DNA from: Actinomycetota bacterium
GTDB taxonomy: Bacteria > Actinomycetota > Actinomycetes > Actinomycetales > Microbacteriaceae
DNA: 16,073 bases
Reading direction: 5' to 3'
Assembly: GCA_009699665.1 (NCBI GenBank)
Contig: WLNS01000016.1
Location: forward strand, 1 to 16,073
Part shown: positions 1-7,601 of the stretch, piece after piece
Position numbering within the stretch: the first letter of the stretch is position 1
How the letters are laid out: each line of letters starts with the position of its first letter
Made by a program: the position numbers and the translations under genes
The notes under the pieces: generated by a model
Told to the model about the DNA's origin: nothing
The model's database searches: none
What the model saw: only the letters and a program-made list of their open reading frames with translations

Positions 1-1222
1 CCACAATGACGAGCGCCGAGGCACCCACCTCAATGGGAACTATTGAGGTCAACGGCGTGAAGAACATGGCAATCAGGAACAGCACACCGGTCACCGCCGA
101 GGCCAGACCCGTCTTTGCGCCGCCGGCGATGCCCGAGGCACTTTCGATATAGACCGTGTTCGATGAGGTTGAGGTCAAACCACCGGCAACAGCACCGGCA
201 CCTTCAACTATCAGCGCGGCGCGCAGACGGGGGAACGTGCCCTTGCTGTTAGCAAGTCCAGCCTGCTTCGACAGTCCCGTCATGGTGCCCATGGCATCGA
301 AGAAGTTCGAGAACACGAGCGTGAAGACCAGCATTATTCCCGCGAGGGCACCAATGCGACCAAACGCGCCGAAGAAGTCGACCTGGCCGATGCTCGAGAA
401 GTCAGGTACCGACACAATCGAGGTGGGCAGGCCGGGAACCGTGGTGTCCCAGCCGAAGGGGTTGAATCCCGCGTCCGAGAACTTGGGGCCGATGTGCATG
501 GTGGCCTCGAGCACGATGGCGACGATCGTGGCAATCACCAGACCAATCAGAATGGCGGCACGCACGCGCAGCGCCATCAGGATGGCGATGATGACCACAC
601 CAATGATGAAGCACAGTGTGGGAACGCTCAGCAGGTGGTCGGCACCCACCCCCCAGTTGACGGGCACAGGCGTGTTGGCGTCGTCGGGGTTGCGGCGAAT
701 CAGTCCACCGTCTACGAGACCGATGAACGCGATGAAGAGTCCGATACCCACCGTGATGGCCGTCTTCAGCGCTGCCGGTACAGCGTTGAAAATCATCGTT
801 CGCAGGCCGGTGATCGCCAAGACCACGATGATCACACCGTCGATGACAATAAGACCCATGGCTTCGGGCCACGAGACCTGCCCGACAACGGTGACGGCCA
901 AGAAGTTGTTGATGCCCAGTCCGGCAGCCAGAGCAAACGGCAGGCGGGCAATGAGACCAAAGAGGAGCGACAAGATGCCGGCGGTAAGCGCAGTAGCGCT
1001 GCCGATGGCAAAGAAGCTCAGCGTGTTACCGTCGACATCTTTGGCACCGGCCGCGAGGATGATCGGGTTCAGAATGACGATGTAAACCATCGTCATGAAG
1101 ATGACGACACCTCCACGAACTTCGGTGAGCAGCGTTGATCCGCGCTTGGTGATCTCGAAGAATTTATCGAAGCCGTTTACCGGCCCCTTTTTCTTCGAGG
1201 TTGTCTTCGTAGCAGTAGCCAC
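1..1222 (-). CDS. AzgA-type NCS2 purine permease (adenine/guanine/hypoxanthine), 3' end cut by window edge
   Basis: Inner-membrane proton-coupled purine permease of the nucleobase-cation symporter 2 (AzgA/PbuG/PbuO) group. About 407 codons are visible; typical members have 430-480 residues, so only the C-terminal part is missing beyond base 1. The N-terminus carries the family-type stretch FFEITKRGSTLLTEVRGG followed by a membrane segment with MTMVYIVILNP, and near the edge NTVYIESASGIAGGAKTGLA, the conserved substrate/ion-pathway region of AzgA proteins. Many hydrophobic helices lie between. The start is GTG at 1222, chosen because AAAGGAG (1230-1236) lies 7 nt upstream on the minus strand. 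It is transcribed away from the hydrolase gene. Substrate choice among adenine, guanine and hypoxanthine cannot be read by eye, so no gene symbol is assigned. I see no frameshift in the visible part. Confidence 0.9.
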   Translation of the reverse strand, partial: MATATKTTSKKKGPVNGFDKFFEITKRGSTLLTEVRGGVVIFMTMVYIVILNPIILAAGAKDVDGNTLSFFAIGSATALTAGILSLLFGLIARLPFALAAGLGINNFLAVTVVGQVSWPEAMGLIVIDGVIIVVLAITGLRTMIFNAVPAALKTAITVGIGLFIAFIGLVDGGLIRRNPDDANTPVPVNWGVGADHLLSVPTLCFIIGVVIIAILMALRVRAAILIGLVIATIVAIVLEATMHIGPKFSDAGFNPFGWDTTVPGLPTSIVSVPDFSSIGQVDFFGAFGRIGALAGIMLVFTLVFSNFFDAMGTMTGLSKQAGLANSKGTFPRLRAALIVEGAGAVAGGLTSTSSNTVYIESASGIAGGAKTGLASAVTGVLFLIAMFFTPLTSIVPIEVGASALVIV

Positions 1223-1261
1223 TGAGCAACTCCTTTGTTGGGTATGGGAATGGGTGTCGCC

Positions 1262-1267
1262 AGAATA
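1262..1267 (-). promoter_or_regulatory. Candidate -10 box of the purine permease gene
   Basis: On the minus strand TATTCT lies about 40 nt before the GTG start, leaving room for the AAAGGAG ribosome site. No good -35 is seen; at 17-nt spacing the hexamer is TCATTT. The call is from sequence pattern only. Confidence 0.35.
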
Positions 1268-1300
1268 CTGAGAGTTCGCCCTGAAAATGACGACTGAACC

Positions 1301-1320
1301 GCCGGGAAACGCCGGGTAAA
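1301..1320. repeat. Tandem 10-bp direct repeat GCCGGGAAAC / GCCGGGTAAA
   Basis: Two head-to-tail 10-bp copies differ at two positions. The period of about one helical turn, upstream of the purine permease promoter, suits an activator or repressor binding on one DNA face. The binding protein is unknown. Confidence 0.5.
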
Positions 1321-1330
1321 CAGTTTTGGG

Positions 1331-1347
1331 CTCAACCTCCGGTTGAG
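1331..1347. promoter_or_regulatory. Operator-like inverted repeat CTCAACC-TCC-GGTTGAG
   Basis: A perfect 7-bp inverted repeat with a 3-bp centre lies in the shared upstream region of the divergent permease and hydrolase genes. No gene ends here, which argues against a terminator and for an operator. No regulator gene is visible in the window. Confidence 0.4.
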
Positions 1348-1399
1348 GGTGAACTTCATCGAGAAAAGCCGAACCTGTATCGGCCACGACGTCATTAAC

Positions 1400-1435
1400 T
1401 TCACCTCGAGGCGATTCGCAATCTACGCTGGAGGC
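1400..1435 (+). promoter_or_regulatory. Leaderless-type promoter of the hydrolase gene
   Basis: TTCACC (1400-1405), an 18-nt spacer and TACGCT (1424-1429) are followed by exactly 6 nt and then ATG at 1436. This places the transcription start at or next to the A of ATG. The GGAGG just before the ATG is only 1 nt away and too close to act as a ribosome site, which supports leaderless initiation. Confidence 0.5.
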
Positions 1436-2329
1436 ATGAACGCCACGTCACAAGAGTCTGCCGCCGACCAGGAACGCCGAGGCGTCACGCTCGACGAGAT
1501 GTTGCCGGCGTCGGCCCGCCTCGGAACACTCGACGTTGGCGGCTGGACCCTGGGAATCGCGACAATCACACCCGACGGAGCCAACCGGGGAAACGCGCTT
1601 CTGGTGCCGGGATTCACTTCGTCACGCTCAACCTTCTTCTGCGTCATGCAACAGCTGGCCGACGCCGGCTATCACGTGGCGGCTATTTCGCAACGTGGGC
1701 AGCCCGCATCAACCGGGCCGAGCGACCCTGCCCACTATGACCTTCGCACTCTTGGCTTGGATCTTGTGGGAGTCATCGACGGGTTGGGATGGAGTGAACC
1801 GGTGCACCTGCTCGGTCACAGTTTTGGCGGCCTTGTGGCTACAGAAGCGGCCATTGCCCACACAGAACGCTGGACGAGCCTCACGCTGTGGAACTCGGGT
1901 CTGCAAAATATGGGCGCGGACAAGGGCTTAGCTGAGGGTTTGGCGGGCTTGCGCGAACACGGCCCCCGTGCGCTGTGGGTGAACGATCGTCTCGCGAGCG
2001 GACTCGACCCCGATGCGGATGTGCGCGGTGAGCTGAATCGCGTCGAGCAGTTTTACTTCGACCGGATGATGACCACCAACCCCGCCCAGCTCGACGCTGG
2101 TCTCGAACATCTCGCGACACAGGTTGATCGTGTGGACGAACTTCGCGAGACGGGTGTCCGTGCCCTCGTGTCACACGGGGATGCCGACGATGCGTGGCCA
2201 ACCGAACAGCAGCGCGACGACGCCGAACGGCTCGGCGCCGACTACGTCGTGGTACCGCGTGCCGGACACTCGGCTCATCAAGATAATCCCGACGACTCGG
2301 TCGCCGCGCTGACCCATTTCTGGGGCTAG
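1436..2329 (+). CDS. Alpha/beta-fold hydrolase
   Basis: A 297-aa single-domain alpha/beta hydrolase, cytosolic (no signal peptide). The nucleophile elbow is GHSFGG at residues 127-132 with Ser129. The oxyanion-side strand LLVPGF is near residues 55-60, the acid is in SHGDADD (Asp249 likely), and the catalytic His is most likely His278 in GHSAHQDNP. The spacing fits esterases, peptidases or lactonases of this fold, and the substrate cannot be predicted. An in-frame extension to 1343 exists, but ATG1436 is preferred because a TACGCT -10 box lies 6 nt before it and the N-terminus MNATSQESAADQERR looks like a normal start. Its TAG stop overlaps that of the convergent helicase gene. It diverges from the purine permease, but no functional tie can be shown. 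Confidence 0.85.
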   Translation: MNATSQESAADQERRGVTLDEMLPASARLGTLDVGGWTLGIATITPDGANRGNALLVPGFTSSRSTFFCVMQQLADAGYHVAAISQRGQPASTGPSDPAHYDLRTLGLDLVGVIDGLGWSEPVHLLGHSFGGLVATEAAIAHTERWTSLTLWNSGLQNMGADKGLAEGLAGLREHGPRALWVNDRLASGLDPDADVRGELNRVEQFYFDRMMTTNPAQLDAGLEHLATQVDRVDELRETGVRALVSHGDADDAWPTEQQRDDAERLGADYVVVPRAGHSAHQDNPDDSVAALTHFWG

Positions 2330-4455
2330 GCAACCTCGGCGACAAGATCAGCTGCGCTGATCGTGCGCGCCAAGATGTCGATGAGTGCGTCCAGCGCCAC
2401 CGAGTCTTGCGACCCGACCTCGGCCTCGATGCCCTCGAGCGCCCGTGCAGCCAAGCCCTGTTTGCTGTCGATGAGCTCGGCAATCTTGGCGTCGATGGTC
2501 TGGGCAGCGATGATGCGCCAGGCCGTGACAGGAACTTCCTGGCCAATCCGGTGCACGCGGTCAATCGCTTGGGTCTGCTCGGCCGACGTCCACGACAGTT
2601 CAGCCAGCACCACGTTTGACGAAGCCTGAAGATTCAAACCCACACCAGCCGCCGTCAGCGAACAGACGGCGACGGCCACATCTTCTTGCTCGTTGAACGC
2701 ATCAATCGCAATCTGACGGGCCGGAGTGGTCTGGTCACCACGAATCGACACATGCTTCAGACCGGCCGCAGTAAAGGCTCGCTCGGCCTGATCCATCACA
2801 TCAATATGTTTGGCAAAGAACACCACCTTGCCCACCGAGCGTGCGAGCTGCGCGGCATACTCAGCTGCGAGGCCGGCCTTGGCCTGACCAATCTTGCGCA
2901 CCATGGTGAAGACGTTTTCGCCGGTTTTTTGATTCTTGGACTCGTCAAGCTCCTGTTGGGCCACGAGTCGCATGAGGTCGGTTGTTGAGCCCTGAAAATT
3001 ACCCGAAGACACCATGCGACGATAGCGTTCCGCCAGGCGACGTCCCAACTCAGCCTCGGCCTCCCGAATACCGACGCCAAATTCATCGTCGAGCTCAACG
3101 GGCAGGTCAACGACCCGCTTGGCAGGTAGATCTTTTGCCACGTCAATCTTGCGCCGACGCACAATGCCCATTGAGACGACGGCCGAGCGGGCGGCGGCAT
3201 AGAAATCTTTGTCGGCCGGCGTCAGCCCCGTGGCCTCCAACTTGGCCATCAACTCAGGCGCCGGTGCGTCGGCGTCAAGCCAACCCAAGAAACGCCATAT
3301 CGCACGGAAGTCGTCAATGTCGTTGATGAGGGGCGTTCCCGTGAGGGCAATCCTGAGTGGATTACCGCCAGGGGTGCGCTGGCAGATGCGGTCGGCAAGT
3401 GCGAGCACGTGCTTTGACCGTTGAGACGAAAGGTTCTTGATGAAGTGTGCCTCGTCGACAACCATTCCCCGAAATCCCATCTCGGCGATCCAATTGAGGT
3501 GACGATCGAGAACTTCGTAGTTGACGATGATGACGTCGGCAAAGGCGTCAACGTCTTGACCGTCGCCGTGAATCACGGTCGCGCGGCGCCCGGGAATCCA
3601 GCGCTCGACCTCACGGGCCCAGTTCATCTTCACCACATTGGGCACAACAGCCAACAGCGGAAAAGCTCCAGCCACCGAGGCGGCGATGAGGCTCTGCGCT
3701 GTCTTGCCCAAACCCGGCTCGTCGGCGAGCAAGAACGTGCGGTGTCCGCCACGCACTGACTCGATGAACTGAATCTGGTGCGGCATGAGCTCTTGACCCT
3801 TGGGGCTCAGCCGATCGAACTTGGGCACTGAAGGGAGGTCCATGCACGCGGAGCCGCCGCCGGCGCCCTGTTCAAACGCTTTGAAGAGCGGGGAGAGCAG
3901 TTCCCAGTTCGAGAGGCGCACCACGGGCGCCACCTGTGCCGGTGCGTCGACAACCGGTTGAATAAATGGAGTGGCGCGAAGCTTCGATTTCACCGAGGTG
4001 GGGAGCACCTGTTTTTCGGCCAGCTCGGGCGTGAGCACGTCAACCGGCTTCACGCTCTCTGTCGTGATGATGAGGTCTTCGGGATCAACGTCTGCGCCAG
4101 ATTCAACAAGCCAATCGCGGCGCATTTTCTGAGCCACCGGGCTCGTGGAGTGATCCACCTCGAGCAGGGTGATCAGTGATGTATCGCGGGCGGCCGTCTT
4201 GGCCAGAATGGTTGCGACGCCGTCGAGCCGCTTCAATTGTTCGCTGCGCTGCTGATCGGTCAGGGTCGCGTCGCCCTTGACGCGAGCACGCTCCTCGCGA
4301 ACCAAGAAAGCGATGACCTGAAACTTCGTGCGGTTCGTGGGCCCGACTTTCTTGCCCGTCACCGCCTTGGTTTCTACTTCACGCACCTTGCGCGCGAGTA
4401 TGGGAATGAGCCCCGAGTTATCGAGGGTACTGCGGCGCGAGCCGTTGCGAGCCAA
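2326..4455 (-). CDS. SNF2-family DEAD/DEAH helicase (DNA translocase)
   Basis: A 709-aa superfamily 2 ATPase of the SNF2 group, expected to translocate on duplex DNA and remodel protein-DNA complexes or aid repair. From the TTG start, motif I is DEPGLGKT (residues 245-252), motif II is DEAH (334-337) and motif III is LTGTPL (371-376). The C-terminal RecA lobe contains FFAKHIDVMDQAE and motif VI QAIDRVHRIGQ (629-639), a strong SNF2 signature. The first ~210 residues match no domain I recognise and contain an uncharged-to-charged helix-rich segment. The start is TTG at 4455, because AGGAGA (4460-4465) sits 4 nt upstream; the longer frame from GTG 4485 has no ribosome site. There is no nuclease or methylase partner alongside. 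Its stop shares CTAG with the convergent hydrolase. Confidence 0.9.
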   Translation of the reverse strand: MARNGSRRSTLDNSGLIPILARKVREVETKAVTGKKVGPTNRTKFQVIAFLVREERARVKGDATLTDQQRSEQLKRLDGVATILAKTAARDTSLITLLEVDHSTSPVAQKMRRDWLVESGADVDPEDLIITTESVKPVDVLTPELAEKQVLPTSVKSKLRATPFIQPVVDAPAQVAPVVRLSNWELLSPLFKAFEQGAGGGSACMDLPSVPKFDRLSPKGQELMPHQIQFIESVRGGHRTFLLADEPGLGKTAQSLIAASVAGAFPLLAVVPNVVKMNWAREVERWIPGRRATVIHGDGQDVDAFADVIIVNYEVLDRHLNWIAEMGFRGMVVDEAHFIKNLSSQRSKHVLALADRICQRTPGGNPLRIALTGTPLINDIDDFRAIWRFLGWLDADAPAPELMAKLEATGLTPADKDFYAAARSAVVSMGIVRRRKIDVAKDLPAKRVVDLPVELDDEFGVGIREAEAELGRRLAERYRRMVSSGNFQGSTTDLMRLVAQQELDESKNQKTGENVFTMVRKIGQAKAGLAAEYAAQLARSVGKVVFFAKHIDVMDQAERAFTAAGLKHVSIRGDQTTPARQIAIDAFNEQEDVAVAVCSLTAAGVGLNLQASSNVVLAELSWTSAEQTQAIDRVHRIGQEVPVTAWRIIAAQTIDAKIAELIDSKQGLAARALEGIEAEVGSQDSVALDALIDILARTISAADLVAEVA

Positions 4456-4459
4456 TTCG

Positions 4460-4465
4460 TCTCCT
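4460..4465 (-). promoter_or_regulatory. Ribosome binding site deciding a TTG start
   Basis: AGGAGA on the minus strand lies 4 nt before TTG at 4455. No comparable site precedes the upstream GTG at 4485, so this fixes the helicase start. Confidence 0.7.
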
Positions 4466-4596
4466 GTTGCGTGCGTCCCGGGCACATGCCCAAAGCGGAC
4501 TGTTCGTGGTAATCACCCAGACATCCCTGTGCCCTGGCGCAACGCTCCTGAAGAGAGCGGGTCAAGAAGCTAGTCGGTGATGCTGCCGAGTTACAA

Positions 4597-4602
4597 GTCT
4601 AG
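4597..4602 (-). promoter_or_regulatory. Candidate -10 box TAGACT upstream of the helicase gene
   Basis: TAGACT on the minus strand lies in the 174-bp gap before the SNF2 gene. It overlaps one of two direct copies of CTAGTCGGT (4570-4578 and 4599-4607, 29 bp apart). No clear -35 is seen, and the leader would be about 130 nt long. The gap also holds a small hairpin (4543-4559, CGCTC/GAGCG). Confidence 0.25.
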
Positions 4603-4612
4603 TCGGTTTGTT

Positions 4613-4625
4613 TGCCGCGGCGGCA
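4613..4625. terminator. Weak hairpin after the copA-linked membrane protein gene
   Basis: TGCCG-3 nt-CGGCA lies just after the stop at 4630 on the minus strand. The stem is short and there is no U-tract, so termination here is doubtful and read-through into the helicase gene is possible. Confidence 0.2.
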
Positions 4626-4629
4626 CCAG

Positions 4630-5007
4630 TCACTTTTTTGTTGTGGGAACTTTGATGGTGATACCCGCCCACAACAAAACAGCGGCGGCCACAATTTCGA
4701 TGAACATCCAGGCAGACCCCAAGGTCGGCGAACCCGTCGTGAGACCCGTGGTCACATCAATCACGGGATTCCAGATAATGACGATGACGGCGAGCAGCAC
4801 CGCATAGACGTAATAGGTCGGTCGGCGGCCCTGGATGCAAAAGACAATCATGATGGCAGCCAGAATCGAGGCCGCGAGCCGAACGGCATAAAACCAATCT
4901 GACTCAAAAAGCCAGAGGCCCAAGAGTACGGCGGTGGCACCCAGGATTCCCGGCAGAATTCCCGGACGCATCACGTCGTCGGGATAACGTTTTTGTGCGG
5001 TAGCCAC
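4630..5007 (-). CDS. Small four-helix membrane protein, DUF6804-like
   Basis: A 125-aa integral membrane protein with four hydrophobic segments: about residues 15-35, 38-59, 65-85 and 98-120. It ends in KVPTTKK. The pattern PGILPGILGATAVLLGLWLFESDWFY, then a short Val/Ile-rich helix with IIWNPV, and a final AGITIKVP resembles DUF6804 proteins common in Microbacteriaceae; this is recognition from memory, not a search. The GTG start at 5007 is only 9 nt after the copA stop and has no convincing ribosome site, so it is probably co-transcribed and translationally coupled with copA. A role in copper export is possible by position only. Function is unknown. Confidence 0.75.
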   Translation of the reverse strand: MATAQKRYPDDVMRPGILPGILGATAVLLGLWLFESDWFYAVRLAASILAAIMIVFCIQGRRPTYYVYAVLLAVIVIIWNPVIDVTTGLTTGSPTLGSAWMFIEIVAAAVLLWAGITIKVPTTKK

Positions 5008-5016
5008 GGCTTCAGC

Positions 5017-7443
5017 CTAGGCGTTGATAGCTGGCTGAGGTTCGGACTCGGGCTTTTCCTCGAGATTTTCCTCGGGCTTTTCAGCCGACAAGGCAGCAGC
5101 CTCTGCGGCGGCCGAGATGAGGCGCTCTAATCGCTTCATGCGGCGGCGGCCGAACGCCGTCAGGGTGAGAGAGTTCAGCACGACAAAGATGCTCGAGAAT
5201 GCCATCGCGGCACCGGCCACCATGGGATTGAGCAGGCCGACCGCCGCCAGGGGAATAGCGGCGCCGTTGTAGATGAACGCCCAAAACAAGTTGCCCCGAA
5301 TGGTGCCCAAAGTGCGACGTGAGAGTTCGAGCGCGTCGGCCACGGCCGGGGACGTTGGCCGAAGAAGAGTGATATCGCTCGCCGCCCGAGCTAGGTCGGC
5401 ACCCGTGCCCATCGCGATGCCCATGTCTGAGGCGGCCAGTGCCGCAGCATCGTTGACGCCGTCACCCACCATGGCGACCGTGTGCCCATCGGCCTGAAGA
5501 GCCACAATGAATGCCACCTTGCCCTCGGGAGATGCCGAGGCCTCTACTTCGGTGATGCCCACATCATCGGCGACAGCCTGCGCAGCGCCCGCGTGATCAC
5601 CGGTCAGCAGGATAACGCGCATTCCCATTTTTTTCAGGCGCTGAACACTCTCGCGGCTGTCGGGTTTAATCTGATCTGAAACCGCCAACAGTCCGCGCAC
5701 AATTCCGGCCCAGCCCACACACACCACCGTTGCGCCGAGGGCGTTGAGACGATTCGCGTGCTCACGAAGATCCGAGGTGATAGCCAGATCGGTCTCGCGC
5801 ATCCACTCGCGCGTGCCCACCCAGATGCGCTCACCCGCGACAACAGCAGAGACACCCTTGCCCGGCACAGCCAAGAACTCCTTGGCCGGCGGCACCGTGA
5901 TACCTGACGCCTCTGCCGCGCGCAAAATCGCTCGGGCGAGTGGGTGCTCCGAGCCAGCTTCGACCGCGGCGGCCATCTCAACGACAGCAGCCTCGCCCAC
6001 GCGCTCGAAAACGGTCATCACGCCGGTCGTCAGAGTTCCGGTCTTATCAATGACAACGGCATCAATTCGGGCGGACTGTTCGATGACTTCTGGACCCGCG
6101 ACGACGATGCCCAACTGAGCGGCACGACCCGTGCCCACCATCAGTGCCATCGGAGTGGCTAACCCCAGTGCACAGGGACACGCGATCACGAGCACCGCAA
6201 CGGCAGCCGTGAAGGCGGCCTGGGGGGAGCCGCCCAACACCAGCCACACGACAAGAGTGACGACAGCAACACCGATCACCACGGGAACAAAGACCGAAGA
6301 GATAGCGTCAGCAAGCCGCTGGATCGCAACCTTCTTTAGTTGCGCGTCTTCAACCAGGCGCACGAGCTGAGCTATGCGAGAGTCCTCACCCACCGCCGTT
6401 GCTCGAATCTGTAGTCGGCCATCCAACGCAATCGTTGTTCCCGTAACCTTGTCGCCGGGCACACGATCAACAGGCAAACTCTCGCCGGTGAGGCTGCTTT
6501 CGTCAACGCTCGACCGACCGTCGGTGACGATGCCGTCGGTCGCGATTCGCTCACCCGGCCGGGTAACGAAAATATCATTCACCCTCAGTTCGTCGATGGG
6601 AATGACGACGCCCACGCCGCGACGAATAACCTCGACCGCGGTCACCTGCATGTCATTGAGCGCGCGCAGTGCTGCGCTTGCTGACCGCTTTGTTCGAACC
6701 TCGAGGTAACGCCCCAGCAGAATGAACGACGTGACGCCGGCCGCGGTTTCAAAGTAGACCGAGTCGGTCGGGTCTTGGCTCCACGACAGAAATTGCCACG
6801 AGTGTTGCATGCCGATCATTCCGGCGTGACCAAAAATCAGCGAGTAGAGCGACCAGAAGAACGCGGCGAATGTGCCGAGCGTGATGAGGGTGTCCATCAG
6901 CACAACGCCACGCTTGATGTTGACAAACGTCGTTCGGTGAATGGGGTAACCGCACCAAAAGACGACGATCGCCGCCAAGATGAGCGACACCCACTGCCAG
7001 CCCAGAAACTGCCACGCCGGCACCATAGCGACGGCGATGAGCGGCACGCTGAGCACAATGGCCACGACCATGCGCCAGACCAAAGAAATGTCGAGCCCCA
7101 GGGTGACCACCCAATCGACGGCCTTGAGTCGCTCGAGGAATGTCTGTGGCTCCGACGTGTCTTCAGGTGGCTCAATGGCCGGCCCAGGCGTTGCCGATAA
7201 CCGTTTTTCTCGGTAGCGTCGGCCGAGTTCCGCGTGATAACCAGCCTTGTCGACGGCCGCAATCAACTGCTGTGAATCGATCGTCTTGGGATATTCGACG
7301 CGAGCCGTGTTCGTGGCGAGGTTGACCGACGCGTGCACACCCTCAAGAGAATTGAGACTTTTCTCGACGCGTGCGACGCAACTGGAACACGTCATGCCTT
7401 CGATGTCAAGAACAACCGACGTGTCTTGAACGATTTTCGCCAC
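5017..7443 (-). CDS. copA: Copper-exporting P1B-type ATPase CopA
   Basis: An 808-aa inner-membrane P-type ATPase that exports Cu(I) using ATP. The domains in order are an N-terminal HMA metal-binding domain with GMTCSSC (16-22), a cytosolic linker, transmembrane helices from about 120, the actuator TGES (319-322), the CPC ion site (422-424), DKTGT (466-470, phosphorylated Asp466), the P1B marker SEHPLA (498-503), TGDH (614-617) and GDGVND (660-665). The last helices carry YNGAAIPLA and MAFSS, as in Cu(I) pumps. It ends in an acidic Glu/Pro-rich tail. Length and motifs are complete. The start is GTG 7443 with GGAAGGAAG about 7 nt upstream. It leads an operon with the small membrane protein at 5007. 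A strong hairpin separates it from the upstream gene at 8189. No copper regulator gene is adjacent. Confidence 0.95.
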   Translation of the reverse strand: MAKIVQDTSVVLDIEGMTCSSCVARVEKSLNSLEGVHASVNLATNTARVEYPKTIDSQQLIAAVDKAGYHAELGRRYREKRLSATPGPAIEPPEDTSEPQTFLERLKAVDWVVTLGLDISLVWRMVVAIVLSVPLIAVAMVPAWQFLGWQWVSLILAAIVVFWCGYPIHRTTFVNIKRGVVLMDTLITLGTFAAFFWSLYSLIFGHAGMIGMQHSWQFLSWSQDPTDSVYFETAAGVTSFILLGRYLEVRTKRSASAALRALNDMQVTAVEVIRRGVGVVIPIDELRVNDIFVTRPGERIATDGIVTDGRSSVDESSLTGESLPVDRVPGDKVTGTTIALDGRLQIRATAVGEDSRIAQLVRLVEDAQLKKVAIQRLADAISSVFVPVVIGVAVVTLVVWLVLGGSPQAAFTAAVAVLVIACPCALGLATPMALMVGTGRAAQLGIVVAGPEVIEQSARIDAVVIDKTGTLTTGVMTVFERVGEAAVVEMAAAVEAGSEHPLARAILRAAEASGITVPPAKEFLAVPGKGVSAVVAGERIWVGTREWMRETDLAITSDLREHANRLNALGATVVCVGWAGIVRGLLAVSDQIKPDSRESVQRLKKMGMRVILLTGDHAGAAQAVADDVGITEVEASASPEGKVAFIVALQADGHTVAMVGDGVNDAAALAASDMGIAMGTGADLARAASDITLLRPTSPAVADALELSRRTLGTIRGNLFWAFIYNGAAIPLAAVGLLNPMVAGAAMAFSSIFVVLNSLTLTAFGRRRMKRLERLISAAAEAAALSAEKPEENLEEKPESEPQPAINA

Positions 7444-7538
7444 GATTGTCTTCCTTCCGCCTCCTCACAGTCTGCCTCTAGCCGACGAGGGATGCAAAAG
7501 GTCGTGCCGACTTTCACGAGTCATGACTGAGATGGGCA

Positions 7539-7586
7539 AACGGAGTGCGTCCCACCTCGCTTTCGAAAGGTGGGACGCACTCCGTT
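7539..7586. terminator. 19-bp perfect hairpin between the Gly/His-rich gene and copA
   Basis: AACGGAGTGCGTCCCACCT at 7539-7557 pairs perfectly with 7568-7586 across a 10-nt loop (7558-7567). It begins 15 nt past the stop of the minus-strand gene at 7602. The following minus-strand sequence has only a short TTT, so it may be a weak Rho-independent terminator or an mRNA-processing stem. A second small inverted repeat, CCGTTG-CA-CAACGG (7582-7595), overlaps its right arm. Confidence 0.7.
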
Positions 7587-7601
7587 GCACAACGGTGCGG
7601 G

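Noticed and set aside
156..1085. 309-aa plus-strand open frame
   Set aside because: It lies antisense to the clearly recognised AzgA permease, has low-complexity Met/Ala/Thr composition, and matches no family.
4456..4485. GTG 4485 as start of the SNF2 gene
   Set aside because: No ribosome site precedes it, whereas AGGAGA precedes TTG 4455.
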